From Deltaproteobacteria bacterium (GTDB taxonomy: Bacteria > Desulfobacterota > RBG-13-43-22): 37,840 nt of DNA. The notes beneath the pieces were generated by a model, which saw only the letters and a program-made list of their open reading frames with translations, was not told the DNA's origin and did not search any database. Position numbers and translations under genes: made by a program. Positions 8,566 to 17,821 of the stretch are shown piece after piece. The number at the start of each line of letters is the position of its first letter. The first letter of the stretch is position 1. The stretch covers positions 1-37,840 of the forward strand of contig JACRCK010000367.1 of assembly GCA_016219065.1 (NCBI GenBank). Reading direction: 5' to 3'.

Positions 8566-9741
8566 ATGCGGCAGGCCGACCTTGATTTTTTATTAGCCCG
8601 AATTATCCGCAGTTACCCCCACATCTCGGATATCCTTTTTACCGTGGGGCGGCCGATTCAGGTGGAAGCGAACGGCGAGCTGGTTTCCATCAACCTGACG
8701 CCGCCCATCACCTCTCTTTCACCTTTCCAGACCGAAACGGCGGCCCTGCGCCTGATGCATGCCGATCGCCGGCTGGTCCTCGACCTGCTGCAAAAGGGTT
8801 CCTGCGACCTTTCCTATGAAATCGAAGACAAAGTCCGGTTTCGGGTCAATGTTTTTTCCCAGCGGAATTCCCTGGGCATCGTAATGCGCAAACTGCCGGT
8901 GGAAATCCCGACCATCACTACCCTGGGGCTCCCCTCCGTGTTCAAAAAGATGGCCCAGGAAAAAAACGGCATCATCCTCTTCACCGGAGCTACCGGAACC
9001 GGGAAAACCACTTCGCTGGCGGCTATTCTGAATGATATCAACCAGCTCCTGCCGGTGCACGTCATCACCCTGGAAGACCCCATCGAATACATTCACCCCC
9101 ACCAGAAAGCCACCTTCAACCAGCGGGAACTGGGGACCGACTTTGATTCCTATTCCCACGGCCTGCGGGCGGCTTTGCGTCAGGCCCCCAAGGTCATTCT
9201 GGTCGGAGAAATCCGCGATCGGGAAACCCTGGAGATCGCCCTGACCGCCGCCGAAACCGGCCACCTGGTCTTCAGCACGCTCCATACCGTGGACGCCGCC
9301 CATACCCTGAACCGGGTCATGGGCATGTTCCCCCTGGAAGAAGAACGCCAGGTCCGGACCCGCCTGGCCGGAGCGCTCCGCTGGGTGGTCTGCCAGCGGC
9401 TGCTGCCCCAGGTCGCCGGCGGACGCTTTGCCGTTTTTGAAATCATGGGCGCCTCCCTGCGGATCCAGGATTTGATCTTAAACGGTGAAGCGGAAGGGAA
9501 AACCTTTTACGACGTCATCGAGGGCAGCCGTCCCTTCGGCAGCCGGACTTTCGATCAGGACATTCTGGACGCCTACGAAGGGGGGATCATCACCGAGGAT
9601 ACGGCGCAACTCTATTCTTCCAAGCGTTCGGTCGTTCACCTGGGCATCGATCAGATTAAAAGCCGTCGCGGGGAAAAGACCACGGACATTTCCGGTCTCA
9701 AACTGGATGTGAACTACGATCATCAGCGGCCCCACCGCTGA
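8566..9741 (+). CDS. Second PilT/PilU-family ATPase
   Basis: Walker A GATGTGKTTSLAAI, LEDPIEYIH, GEIRDRETLEIAL, STLHT. ATG at 8566 preferred over 8545 because of the SD GGAAAGAGG. Confidence 0.88.
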   Translation: MRQADLDFLLARIIRSYPHISDILFTVGRPIQVEANGELVSINLTPPITSLSPFQTETAALRLMHADRRLVLDLLQKGSCDLSYEIEDKVRFRVNVFSQRNSLGIVMRKLPVEIPTITTLGLPSVFKKMAQEKNGIILFTGATGTGKTTSLAAILNDINQLLPVHVITLEDPIEYIHPHQKATFNQRELGTDFDSYSHGLRAALRQAPKVILVGEIRDRETLEIALTAAETGHLVFSTLHTVDAAHTLNRVMGMFPLEEERQVRTRLAGALRWVVCQRLLPQVAGGRFAVFEIMGASLRIQDLILNGEAEGKTFYDVIEGSRPFGSRTFDQDILDAYEGGIITEDTAQLYSSKRSVVHLGIDQIKSRRGEKTTDISGLKLDVNYDHQRPHR

Positions 9742-9756
9742 TTAAGGACGGGGATT

Positions 9757-10224
9757 ATGAACAACCTTTGGGTGCATTCCGAACCTCTGACGTTAGACGG
9801 CAAGTCAATCCTGCTGGCTTTGGAGCCCACCGCTTTGGGTGAAATGATTATTCCGGAGTTAAAGCAGGCCGGTATGGAAATCCGCCTGGCCGCTTCCCTG
9901 GAAGAGGCTGCCCGGCAAGTCACCTTTTCACCTCCCGACTTCCTGATCCTCAGCGAAGGGTTCGGCACCCGCCAGCCCCATTTGAATCCGCTGCTCACCC
10001 TGCTGACCAAGCTGCCCGCCGCGGCCCGCCGCAACCTCATTGTGGTCTGGGTCAGCCCGACGGTGAAAACCAGGGATTATTTCACCGCCTATACCCTCAG
10101 CGTCAACCTGGTGCTGCAGCCCGATTACTTGCCGGACCTCGTTCGTCTGTTGACCGAAACCTGGCAGGAAGTGCTGGATCTGTTCGAGGGCTACGTTCAT
10201 CTACGCGAGCAGGAACAGCTCTAA
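9757..10224 (+). CDS. Hypothetical protein, possible degenerate CheY-like receiver fold
   Basis: 155 aa; KSILLALEPTALGEMIIPELKQAGMEIRLAASLEEAARQVTFSPPDFLILSEGFG resembles the receiver beta/alpha layout without the conserved acidic and Lys residues. Confidence 0.6.
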   Translation: MNNLWVHSEPLTLDGKSILLALEPTALGEMIIPELKQAGMEIRLAASLEEAARQVTFSPPDFLILSEGFGTRQPHLNPLLTLLTKLPAAARRNLIVVWVSPTVKTRDYFTAYTLSVNLVLQPDYLPDLVRLLTETWQEVLDLFEGYVHLREQEQL

Positions 10225-10236
10225 GGTTTTCCCGGC

Positions 10237-10512
10237 GTGGCCCCGGTCCCTTCCCGTTTGCAATGGCGCATCCAAAACTGCCTCCATACCATTCTGGAAG
10301 TTCACGAGCATATGGGCGGCAAAACGATCAGTCCGGAAATCATCCAGCAGTTGGAGGACCTGAAGGAGCTGATTCACCGTTTCGAACCGGCGACCCTGAC
10401 CGAAACGGATTTACGGAGGATCGAGGCCTCCACCAACCTGCTGCTCCAGGAATTGGCCAAGGTTTTCCGGATTAAAAACCTGGGCCCCATCCATTCCGGC
10501 TACCGGAACTGA
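10237..10512 (+). CDS. Hypothetical small helical protein (91 aa, GTG start)
   Basis: Immediately downstream of and co-oriented with the preceding ORF; predicted helical composition. Confidence 0.55.
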   Translation: MAPVPSRLQWRIQNCLHTILEVHEHMGGKTISPEIIQQLEDLKELIHRFEPATLTETDLRRIEASTNLLLQELAKVFRIKNLGPIHSGYRN

Positions 10513-10519
10513 AAGACCG

Positions 10520-10680
10520 GGAGTGCTGGAGTGCTGGAGTAATGGAGTATTGGAGTATTGGAGTATTGGAGTGTTGGAGTGTTGGAGTGTTGGAGTGTTG
10601 GAGTGTTGGAGTGTTGGAAGAGCGGAATGGTAGCCTAACGTTTCCCCCATTACTCCATCACTCCATTACTCCAATATCCA
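10520..10680. repeat. GGAGTRNT octamer inverted repeat, copy 2 (12 tandem octamers)
   Basis: From 10520: 2x GGAGTGCT, GGAGTAAT, 3x GGAGTATT, 6x GGAGTGTT; right arm CATTACTCCATCACTCCATTACTCCAATATCCA. Confidence 0.92.
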
Positions 10681-10689
10681 TTCGATCGC

Positions 10690-11646
10690 TTAACGGAAAT
10701 GACAGGCCACCCAGTACCCGGGCCGGGATTCCCGCAACGGGGCTTCCACCCGGGTGCAGATGGATTCCCGGTAAGGGCAGCGGGGGTGGAAAACGCAACC
10801 CGGCGGAGGGTTGAGGGGGTCAGGCAGATCGGCGTCCGGAACAACCGCCTTTCCGGGCCTTCCGGCCCCGGGAGACGACTTCCAGAGGGTTTCGGTATAG
10901 GGGTGCCAGGGCGGCTGGAGGAATTCGTCCCGGGTCCCCAGTTCCACTATTTTTCCTAAATACATGACGGCAATGCGATCGCTGACGTGGCTGACTACCT
11001 GCAAATCATGGGAAATAAATAGGTAGGTCAGGCGGAATTGTTCCTGAAGATCCAGCAGCAAGTTGATGATCTGCGCCTGAATGGACACATCCAGGGCGGA
11101 TACCGGTTCGTCGGCGATGATCAATTGCGGCCTCAAGGCCAGGGAACGGGCCAGGCCGATCCGCTGGCGCTGGCCCCCGCTGAATTCGTGGGGATAACGA
11201 TCAAAAACCTCGGGGCCCAGGCCCACAATACGCAACAGTTCCAGGACGGCTTGGCGGCGTCCGCCGGGCGGATCCTGGCGATGAATGACCAGGGGCTCCT
11301 CGATGAGGCGCCCCACCCGCAGCCTGGGATTCAGGGAGGAATAGGGATCCTGGAACACCAGTTGCATCCTTTTGCGCAAATCCCGCATTTCCTTCGGCCC
11401 CAGCCCGGTGATCTCCCGGTCCTCGAAAAACACCTTCCCCGCCGAGGGGTCTTCCAAACGCAACAGCAACCGCGCCAGGGTGGATTTTCCGCAACCGCTT
11501 TCGCCGACCAGTCCTAGGGTTTCCCCGGGAAAGATGGACAGATCCACCCCGCCGACCGCCGTCAGGGTAGCGCGGCCCCGCCGCAGGAAGCCCTTCGTTA
11601 CGGTGTACGTTTTTTCGATTTGAGTCGCCTGGATTAAGGGCTTCAT
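10690..11646 (-). CDS. oppF: Oligopeptide/dipeptide ABC transporter ATP-binding protein (OppF/DppF-like)
   Basis: Walker [50 protein letters not shown]-terminal GCVFHPRCPYRESIC; start at MKPLIQATQ (ATGA overlap with oppD). Confidence 0.9.
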   Translation of the reverse strand: MKPLIQATQIEKTYTVTKGFLRRGRATLTAVGGVDLSIFPGETLGLVGESGCGKSTLARLLLRLEDPSAGKVFFEDREITGLGPKEMRDLRKRMQLVFQDPYSSLNPRLRVGRLIEEPLVIHRQDPPGGRRQAVLELLRIVGLGPEVFDRYPHEFSGGQRQRIGLARSLALRPQLIIADEPVSALDVSIQAQIINLLLDLQEQFRLTYLFISHDLQVVSHVSDRIAVMYLGKIVELGTRDEFLQPPWHPYTETLWKSSPGAGRPGKAVVPDADLPDPLNPPPGCVFHPRCPYRESICTRVEAPLRESRPGYWVACHFR

Positions 11647-12644
11647 GCTCTCTCGTACTTCCAGCAGCGCACCAGGTGCCCCCGGCCGGTGTCCTTTAAT
11701 TCCGGTTCTTCCCGGCAGCGCCCCAGTCCCCAGGGACAGCGGTCCTGAAAGGCGCACCCGGCCGGCAAATCGATGAGGTCCGGCACCCGGCCGGCGATAA
11801 CCGGCAGCCGGGCCTTGGGCCGCAGGTCGACCCGGGGCAGGGAAGCCAGAAGCCCCTGGGTGTAGGGGTGCAGCGGTTCGGCAAACAGGCTTGCCACGGC
11901 GGCCAGTTCCACGATCCGGCCGGCGTACATGACGGCCACCCGGCGACAGGTTTCGGCCACCACCCGGAGATTGTGGGTGATCAGCAGGAGCGAGAGCCCG
12001 GCGGCTTGCTGCAGTTCCCGGATCAGCCCCAGGATCTGGGCCTGAATGGTCACATCTAGGGCGGTAGTGGGTTCATCGGCGATGAGCAGGCTGGGTCGGC
12101 AAGAGAGGGCCATCGCGATCATCACCCGCTGGCGCAGCCCGCCGCTGAGTTGATGGGGATATTGGTTGAGGCGCTGCTCCGGCGCCGGGATTTGGACCCC
12201 CTTGAGCAGCTCGATCACCCGTTCCCTGATGGCACCCGGTGACAGTTGATCCCCCAGGTGCAGGGCCACGGCCTCGGCAATCTGGTCGCCAATGGGGATA
12301 ACCGGATTTAAAGAGGTCAGGGGTTCCTGAAAAATCATGGCGATATCCCGGCCCCGAACCCGACGCGTGGCCTCCTTTTCCAGGGCTAACAAATCGCGGC
12401 CCTGGAAAACAATCCGACCGGATAGTATTTTCCCGGGTGGTTCGGGAACGAGGCGCAGGATCGACAGGGCGGTGACGCTCTTGCCGCAGCCCGATTCACC
12501 TACCAGCCCGAAGGCCTCGCCGGCGTTCAGCGTGAAACTCACCCCGTTCACCGCCGGGGCCGTTCCTTCCTCGGTAAAAAAAAAGGTCTTCAGCTCTTCT
12601 ACGGACAGGAGGGGGGGTTGGGTCGGGGTGAAGTCCGGGGTCAT
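11643..12644 (-). CDS. oppD: Oligopeptide/dipeptide ABC transporter ATP-binding protein (OppD/DppD-like)
   Basis: Walker [69 protein letters not shown]. Confidence 0.9.
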   Translation of the reverse strand: MTPDFTPTQPPLLSVEELKTFFFTEEGTAPAVNGVSFTLNAGEAFGLVGESGCGKSVTALSILRLVPEPPGKILSGRIVFQGRDLLALEKEATRRVRGRDIAMIFQEPLTSLNPVIPIGDQIAEAVALHLGDQLSPGAIRERVIELLKGVQIPAPEQRLNQYPHQLSGGLRQRVMIAMALSCRPSLLIADEPTTALDVTIQAQILGLIRELQQAAGLSLLLITHNLRVVAETCRRVAVMYAGRIVELAAVASLFAEPLHPYTQGLLASLPRVDLRPKARLPVIAGRVPDLIDLPAGCAFQDRCPWGLGRCREEPELKDTGRGHLVRCWKYERA

Positions 12645-12663
12645 GGGCGGAGGGTCTTGCCCT

Positions 12664-12786
12664 TCATTGACAATCGATAATTAACAATTGACAATTGATT
12701 ATTATTTTCTATCACTTATGGCCCTGGGCGCCATGAAGCATGTCAGACGACTAATTGTCAATTGCCAATTGTCAATTTTTAATTGA
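12664..12786. repeat. AATTGACAATTG-type intergenic inverted repeat
   Basis: ATTGACAATCGATAATTAACAATTGACAATTGATTATTA ... AATTGTCAATTGCCAATTGTCAATTTTTAATTGAC. Confidence 0.8.
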
Positions 12787-13996
12787 CACCCGGCAGTTTC
12801 CAGTCCCGGATATGACGCTGCACGTCCTGAACCAACCGGTCACCGGGATCGTTGCGCAGACGAATAAACTGCTGATAGTATTGATAGGCCTCGGGAATAT
12901 TGCCGGTCTCTTCCTCCAGACGGGCCAAGTTATAACAGACTTCCGGAAGCCGGGGATCGCGGAGCAGGGACCTTTTCCAGTACTGGCGGGCCAATTCCCG
13001 GTTCCCTTTTTTGTTATAAATTATGCCCAGATTGGCTAGGGCCCCGGCGTTGTTGGGGTCCAGTGTCAGGCTGCGTTCCAGCCACCGGCCCGCCTCTTCA
13101 CTGTTGCCCAGCCTGATCCAGACCACCCCCAAATTCTGGAGGGCCGGTATCATCCGCGGATCGGCTTCGATGGCCTTTTCGTAGGCTTGAACGGCTTCTT
13201 TCAGACGGCCGGTTTTCTGGTACAAGAGCCCCAGGTTGGTCAGGACGTAGGGATTATACGGATCCTGGGCCAGGATTTCCCGGTACCGGGCCTGGGCCAA
13301 TTCAATTTTGCCTTCCTGTTGCCAAATGTAGGCCTGTTCATAGGCCTTCTTCAGATTCTCCTGGCCCTGGGGATCCGTTTCGATCCCCCGACCGGAGGCC
13401 TGGGAGGCCGATTCCTTCGCGGCGGCTTTCCTGCCCGCCGGCCCGGCGGTTTTATCTTTCCGGACTTCCGGAACAGGGGCAGCGACTCCTTTGGGCGGCA
13501 CCTGTTCCGTCCCGGCCCAGAAAGACCTTCCGGCCTGCGAGGGTGGACTTTGCTTCTCTTCCTCTTTGACCACCGTGGCCGCCCGGGAAGGCGGGAGGGT
13601 CGCCAGGGTTGGAGGTCGAACGGCAACGGTCCCGTCGGCCCCGGCTGAGGCCGGAGGCGGTGTCCTTTTGACGGTCTCGGCCTGGCCTTCCGGGAGACTG
13701 GAGGCCTTTCCGGCGGTTGCCGGTGCCGTGCGGATCCCGCTTGCCGGGAGCGACCTTCCCGCCAGACCCTTGGCCTCCCCCGCCGACTTCGGCTGGGCCG
13801 GACGCTGAGAAGCTGCCGGAAACAGTAGAAAATAGACCCCCGCAATCATCAGCAGGCCGACCCCGATAAGGACATAAACCGTCCGGGAACCTCTCGGACC
13901 CCCTGCGATTTTCGTGGTGGCCATTAAGGCCATCGTCTTATCCGCGGAGTCTTCCTTTTCCTGGATCTTCTTGAGGGAATCCCGTATCAAACTCAT
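12779..13996 (-). CDS. Membrane-anchored TPR protein (MshN-like position)
   Basis: N-terminal TM VYVLIGVGLLMIAGVYFLLFP, Pro/Ala-rich linker, TPR repeats such as NPYVLTNLGLLYQKTGRLKEAVQAYEKAIEADP. Confidence 0.8.
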   Translation of the reverse strand: MSLIRDSLKKIQEKEDSADKTMALMATTKIAGGPRGSRTVYVLIGVGLLMIAGVYFLLFPAASQRPAQPKSAGEAKGLAGRSLPASGIRTAPATAGKASSLPEGQAETVKRTPPPASAGADGTVAVRPPTLATLPPSRAATVVKEEEKQSPPSQAGRSFWAGTEQVPPKGVAAPVPEVRKDKTAGPAGRKAAAKESASQASGRGIETDPQGQENLKKAYEQAYIWQQEGKIELAQARYREILAQDPYNPYVLTNLGLLYQKTGRLKEAVQAYEKAIEADPRMIPALQNLGVVWIRLGNSEEAGRWLERSLTLDPNNAGALANLGIIYNKKGNRELARQYWKRSLLRDPRLPEVCYNLARLEEETGNIPEAYQYYQQFIRLRNDPGDRLVQDVQRHIRDWKLPGVN

Positions 13997-14997
13997 ACCT
14001 GCTCCTGTATGAACCCGGCCGGGATGATCTGGACAATTTTATTGGCCGTCCCCCACCAGTTCAGATATTCACTACCCAGCCAGAGGACCATAAATCCGCC
14101 GATAACGATAAGCACCATGACCACCAAGGAAACCGGTGACAGCGCTTCCTTCCCTCCCCAAAAATTTCCTGCTTCGAGTCTTCCGGATAAACTGGCAATC
14201 CCTTTCCGGGCCATTTTTCGGGTTATAGCCTTGGTTTCCTGAACGTATCCGGCCAGTAGGGCTCGGTCGGCTGCCAGATTGATTAACCGGGGGATGCCAC
14301 GAGAAAAGGCGTTAATCTCCCGAATGGCCCCCCGAGTGAATTGGATGGACCCTGTATCCCCGGCCACCAACAGCCGGTGATTCAGATAGCGCTCGGTTTC
14401 CCTCCGATTCAACGGATAGAGATAATAGCGCACCCCGATCCGTTGATTAAGCTGTCGGAGTTCCTTCCGGGCCAATTTGGCTTCCAACTCCTTCTGGCCG
14501 ATCAGGATGATCTGAATCAGCTTTTCCTGGTCCGTCTCCAGGTTGGAAAGAATGCGGATCTCTTCCAGGACTTCCGGGCTCAGGTTCTGGGATTCGTCGA
14601 AAATAAGGACGACGGTCTTCCCTTCGGCTTTCCGATCCAGGATAAATCCGTTCAATTGATCCAGCATTTCCCGTTTGCTGCGGCCGCGGGGAGACAGTCC
14701 CAGATCCTGGAGGATATTGGCCAGCAGATCCTCTTCCGCCAGAAAGGGGTGCAGGATCAGGGCGGTGATGTACCGCTCGTCCAGTTTTTCCAAGAGGGCC
14801 CGGCAGATCATGGTCTTCCCGGCGCCGACTTCGCCCACCAGCATCAAAAACCCGATTTTTTGCTCCAAACCGTACACCAGGTGATCCAGGGCTTCCTGGT
14901 GTTTCTCGGTCAGGCAAAGGAATTTGGGGTCCGGAGTCACGTTATAGGGCTTTTCTCTCAGCCCGAAAAAATCCCGATAGATGCTGGAGACGTTCAT
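13993..14997 (-). CDS. ExeA/MshM-like AAA ATPase
   Basis: YRDFFGLREKPYNVTPDPKFLCLTEKHQEALDHLVYGL start, Walker A GEVGAGKT, VLIFDESQNLSPEVLEEIRILSNLET. Confidence 0.88.
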   Translation of the reverse strand: MNVSSIYRDFFGLREKPYNVTPDPKFLCLTEKHQEALDHLVYGLEQKIGFLMLVGEVGAGKTMICRALLEKLDERYITALILHPFLAEEDLLANILQDLGLSPRGRSKREMLDQLNGFILDRKAEGKTVVLIFDESQNLSPEVLEEIRILSNLETDQEKLIQIILIGQKELEAKLARKELRQLNQRIGVRYYLYPLNRRETERYLNHRLLVAGDTGSIQFTRGAIREINAFSRGIPRLINLAADRALLAGYVQETKAITRKMARKGIASLSGRLEAGNFWGGKEALSPVSLVVMVLIVIGGFMVLWLGSEYLNWWGTANKIVQIIPAGFIQEQV

Positions 14998-15010
14998 TTC
15001 TTATTCCGGT

Positions 15011-16708
15011 TTATTGAGGACAGGTCGGACAAAACTGCCTTTCATCCAGACTTTTTTGCTTCTGCAGATCCCCGGCCCGCTGCAAGTCCTGCCGCGTGAA
15101 ATCCAGGATCTGGGGCTGCTGGAGAATTTTAGGGGTAATCAGGATGACCAGTTCCGATTTTTCCTTGATTTCCTGCGTGTTTTTAAAGAGATAGCCCAGC
15201 AGAGGGATATCCATCAGTCCCGGGACCCCCGTATCCTGGTTACGTTTTCGCTCCCGGATCAGGCCGGCGATGACGATGGTCTGTCCGTCCCTCACGCGGG
15301 CTACGGTCTGGGCCTGCCTTACCGATACCACCGGAGCCTCGGTTGTAATGGGGGTGGTTCCCGAAAACCCGACTTGCTGGGTCCGGCGGGTGACTTCTTC
15401 GGTGACGCTGGGCTGAATATCCAGCAGGATATTCCCCTCCCCATCGATCTGGGGGGTCACATTCAATATGACCCCGATGGTAACATTGCGCGGCGTAGCC
15501 GTTATGATCGGGGGCCCGCCGGTGCTGGTGGAAATGGAGACTTCAAAATAAACCTCCTCCACCGCCGCCTTGATGATGGATTTCTGGTTGTTCAAAGTGG
15601 AAACCCGGGGGGAAGAAATGACGTTCACCTGCCCCTGCTGGGAAAGCAGGTCCAGCATAGCGGTAAATTGCAGGGTGGCAATCCCGGCCTGGAGACCGGT
15701 GGTAGCTGCCGGTACCTGCCAACTCGGAGGGATGGTGTTGCTGGTTCCGGTCAGGTTCTGGTTGCCCGTCCATCCTAAGCCGGCGCTAGTCATCTGGGGC
15801 AGAAAACGCCAGTCGATTCCCATCTGGAAACGGTCGTTGAGAGTAACCTCGATGATCTTGGCTTCGATGATGACCTGGCGATTCACGGTCCGTTCCACCT
15901 GCTGGAGAAATTTTTCCACCATCTCCAGGTTGCGGGGTAAGTCGTTTACCATGAGGGTGCAGGCCAACTTGTTTACTGCCAGAGAGCCTCTTTCCGAGAG
16001 CAGGGCCCTCAACCCGGTTTTGATTTTGTCGTCGAGCTTGCCGTCTTTGTCCCGCCCTTCGATCTCGTTCCAGAGATTGGTTGTCTCTTCGCTTTTAACT
16101 TCACTGACCACCGTGGTGCCGCTGGTCGAGGTGGCCACCCCACCGCTCATGGTAGTGGTGGAGGGCCCCGCTCCGCCGCTACCCCTGACCACCGAAATCC
16201 CCGAACGGTTGGCAGACAGGTAGTTGAGGTTGTACATCCGGGTTTCCATTTTGGGTTTCGTCACCTGAATATAGCGGCCCTCCTGCTTGTAATCCAGACC
16301 CAGCGGCTTCAACAGGGAGTCCAGCGCCCTGGGTAAAGTGACTTTTTTCAAGTCCACCGTGATCTTGCCTCCGACCTCCGGGTCCACGATAATGTTATAG
16401 TTGCTCTCCCGGGAAAAGGCCATGAGCACATCCCGGACTTCGGCTTCCCGGTAGGACAGGGAATACAGCCGTTCCTTGAATACCTCTCCCTCAATCTCGG
16501 CGGGTTTGGGCAGGGTCTGGACCACCGGGAGTGCGGCCGGCAGGTCGGGGGGCCGCTCCTTGGCCAGCGGGGTCTGGGGAAGCGGGGGCGGATCGGGAAT
16601 TCGGGCGACCTTGGATTCCGTGGCGCACCCGGCCAGAATCAATAGTGCGACCGCCAGACACGGCAATAAAAACCCTAACATGGTTCGGCGCATATGTTTT
16701 GACCTCAT
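15011..16708 (-). CDS. Secretin lipoprotein (MshL/PilQ-like)
   Basis: Lipobox LILAGC; SLSYREAEVRDVLMAFSRESNYNIIVDPEVGGKITVDLKKVTLPRALDSLL; secretin domain through VPGLMDIPLLGYLFKNTQEIKEKSELVILITPKIL. Confidence 0.9.
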   Translation of the reverse strand: MRSKHMRRTMLGFLLPCLAVALLILAGCATESKVARIPDPPPLPQTPLAKERPPDLPAALPVVQTLPKPAEIEGEVFKERLYSLSYREAEVRDVLMAFSRESNYNIIVDPEVGGKITVDLKKVTLPRALDSLLKPLGLDYKQEGRYIQVTKPKMETRMYNLNYLSANRSGISVVRGSGGAGPSTTTMSGGVATSTSGTTVVSEVKSEETTNLWNEIEGRDKDGKLDDKIKTGLRALLSERGSLAVNKLACTLMVNDLPRNLEMVEKFLQQVERTVNRQVIIEAKIIEVTLNDRFQMGIDWRFLPQMTSAGLGWTGNQNLTGTSNTIPPSWQVPAATTGLQAGIATLQFTAMLDLLSQQGQVNVISSPRVSTLNNQKSIIKAAVEEVYFEVSISTSTGGPPIITATPRNVTIGVILNVTPQIDGEGNILLDIQPSVTEEVTRRTQQVGFSGTTPITTEAPVVSVRQAQTVARVRDGQTIVIAGLIRERKRNQDTGVPGLMDIPLLGYLFKNTQEIKEKSELVILITPKILQQPQILDFTRQDLQRAGDLQKQKSLDERQFCPTCPQ

Positions 16709-17175
16709 CGAAATTTCTTTTCTTGGGGTGAACGGGGCGCCCGGTGCTCGCTGATCACCACTGGGCTCTGAAAAAGGTTCAAGACGATCTCTTCCCCTTC
16801 CTTCTTGAGAATGACCTTATTCCGGTCTATCCGCCATACACAGTATTCGTCCAACAGCTCCCCTTCCTGAAAAATCCGCCGATTGATGGCGGCCACTCCT
16901 CCCTTATCGGTCCAGAGAATGCCGCTCAGGGCATATTCCTTGGGGAGCCTTTTGGCCTCCGCCGGCGTCTTGCCGTCCCCGGTTTTCAGTAAAGTCAATT
17001 CCTTGATTATTTTGGACGGATAGGCGAAAGGATTTCTATCGGGACCGCCGATTTCCGGAGTCCCGCTGGGTGAAGCCCCCCACAGCTCCTTTCCGCCAAA
17101 TCCCAATATAAGGAGTACCCCAGAGAGGTTCAGCATGATGGCCCGGGCGGATTTTTTATTTTTTTTAAAAAACAT
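16705..17175 (-). CDS. PilP/MshK-like pilus assembly protein
   Basis: N-terminal TM; NPFAYPSKIIKELT...YALSGILWTDKGGVAAINRRIFQEGELLDEYCVWRIDRNKVILKKEGEEIVLNLF; ATGA overlap with the secretin gene. Confidence 0.65.
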   Translation of the reverse strand: MFFKKNKKSARAIMLNLSGVLLILGFGGKELWGASPSGTPEIGGPDRNPFAYPSKIIKELTLLKTGDGKTPAEAKRLPKEYALSGILWTDKGGVAAINRRIFQEGELLDEYCVWRIDRNKVILKKEGEEIVLNLFQSPVVISEHRAPRSPQEKKFR

Positions 17176-17203
17176 GGGAAGGGCGGATTATCCGTTTATA
17201 GTT

Positions 17204-17809
17204 TTAGTCGCTTTTCATTAAAAATCCTGGACGAAAGGTCAGTTGCACTTTGGGCAACCCTTCTTTGTTCCCTTGGATCTGGACCTCATCCACTTCCATA
17301 AACAAGGGCAGCCGTTCCACCCGGTACAGATATTCCCGGACACTTTCATAGGAACCGGTCAGATTGACCTGGGCCTGCACCTTTTTATACTTTGGGGATA
17401 GGTCGCCCTCGTCTTTTTTTCCCGGGGAAGTCCCGGCCTTTCCGGATTTCCCTTCGGTCAGTTCATTCTTCTTCCCAAAAGACAAGGCCAGGATTTCCAG
17501 CTTGAGGCGGCTGCTTTCGGAGGCCAACTGGTCCAGAAAAACGCGTATCTGTTCCTGCCCGACCGCTTTATCTTTGGCCGAGGTCAGGAAACGGCTTTTT
17601 TCTTCCACCCGGTTCCTGAGCCTGTTCAGTTCCGGGATGGTGTTGACGGTCGAAGCCATTTTTTCTTCTAGTTCTTTGAGCCGGGCCTGTCGGGCCAGGA
17701 CTTCCTGGCCCATGGGCCGCAGCAATAAAAAGTCCGCCAGAAAATACAAGACAATCGCCGCCGCCGCGGCCAGCATGACTTTTTCCCGGGTTTTCAGGTT
17801 GATCTTCAT
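17204..17809 (-). CDS. PilO/MshJ-like inner membrane protein
   Basis: Single N-terminal TM, coiled coil, C-terminal YKKVQAQVNLTGSYESVREYLYRVERLPLFMEVDEVQIQ. Confidence 0.8.
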   Translation of the reverse strand: MKINLKTREKVMLAAAAAIVLYFLADFLLLRPMGQEVLARQARLKELEEKMASTVNTIPELNRLRNRVEEKSRFLTSAKDKAVGQEQIRVFLDQLASESSRLKLEILALSFGKKNELTEGKSGKAGTSPGKKDEGDLSPKYKKVQAQVNLTGSYESVREYLYRVERLPLFMEVDEVQIQGNKEGLPKVQLTFRPGFLMKSD

Positions 17810-17821
17810 CCCCAGCCGCTC

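Noticed and set aside
10411-10650. ORF encoding HSNTPTLQHSNTPILQYSNTP-like repeat protein
   Set aside because: Translation of the GGAGTRNT octamer array; treated as intergenic repeat, not protein.
10520-10680. Possible CRISPR array
   Set aside because: Contiguous 8-nt units with no unique spacers of regular length; no cas genes nearby.
11643-11757. N-terminal extension of the OppF ORF (track start at 11757)
   Set aside because: Extension lies in the OppD coding region; an ATGA overlap start at 11646 fits the OppF family start.
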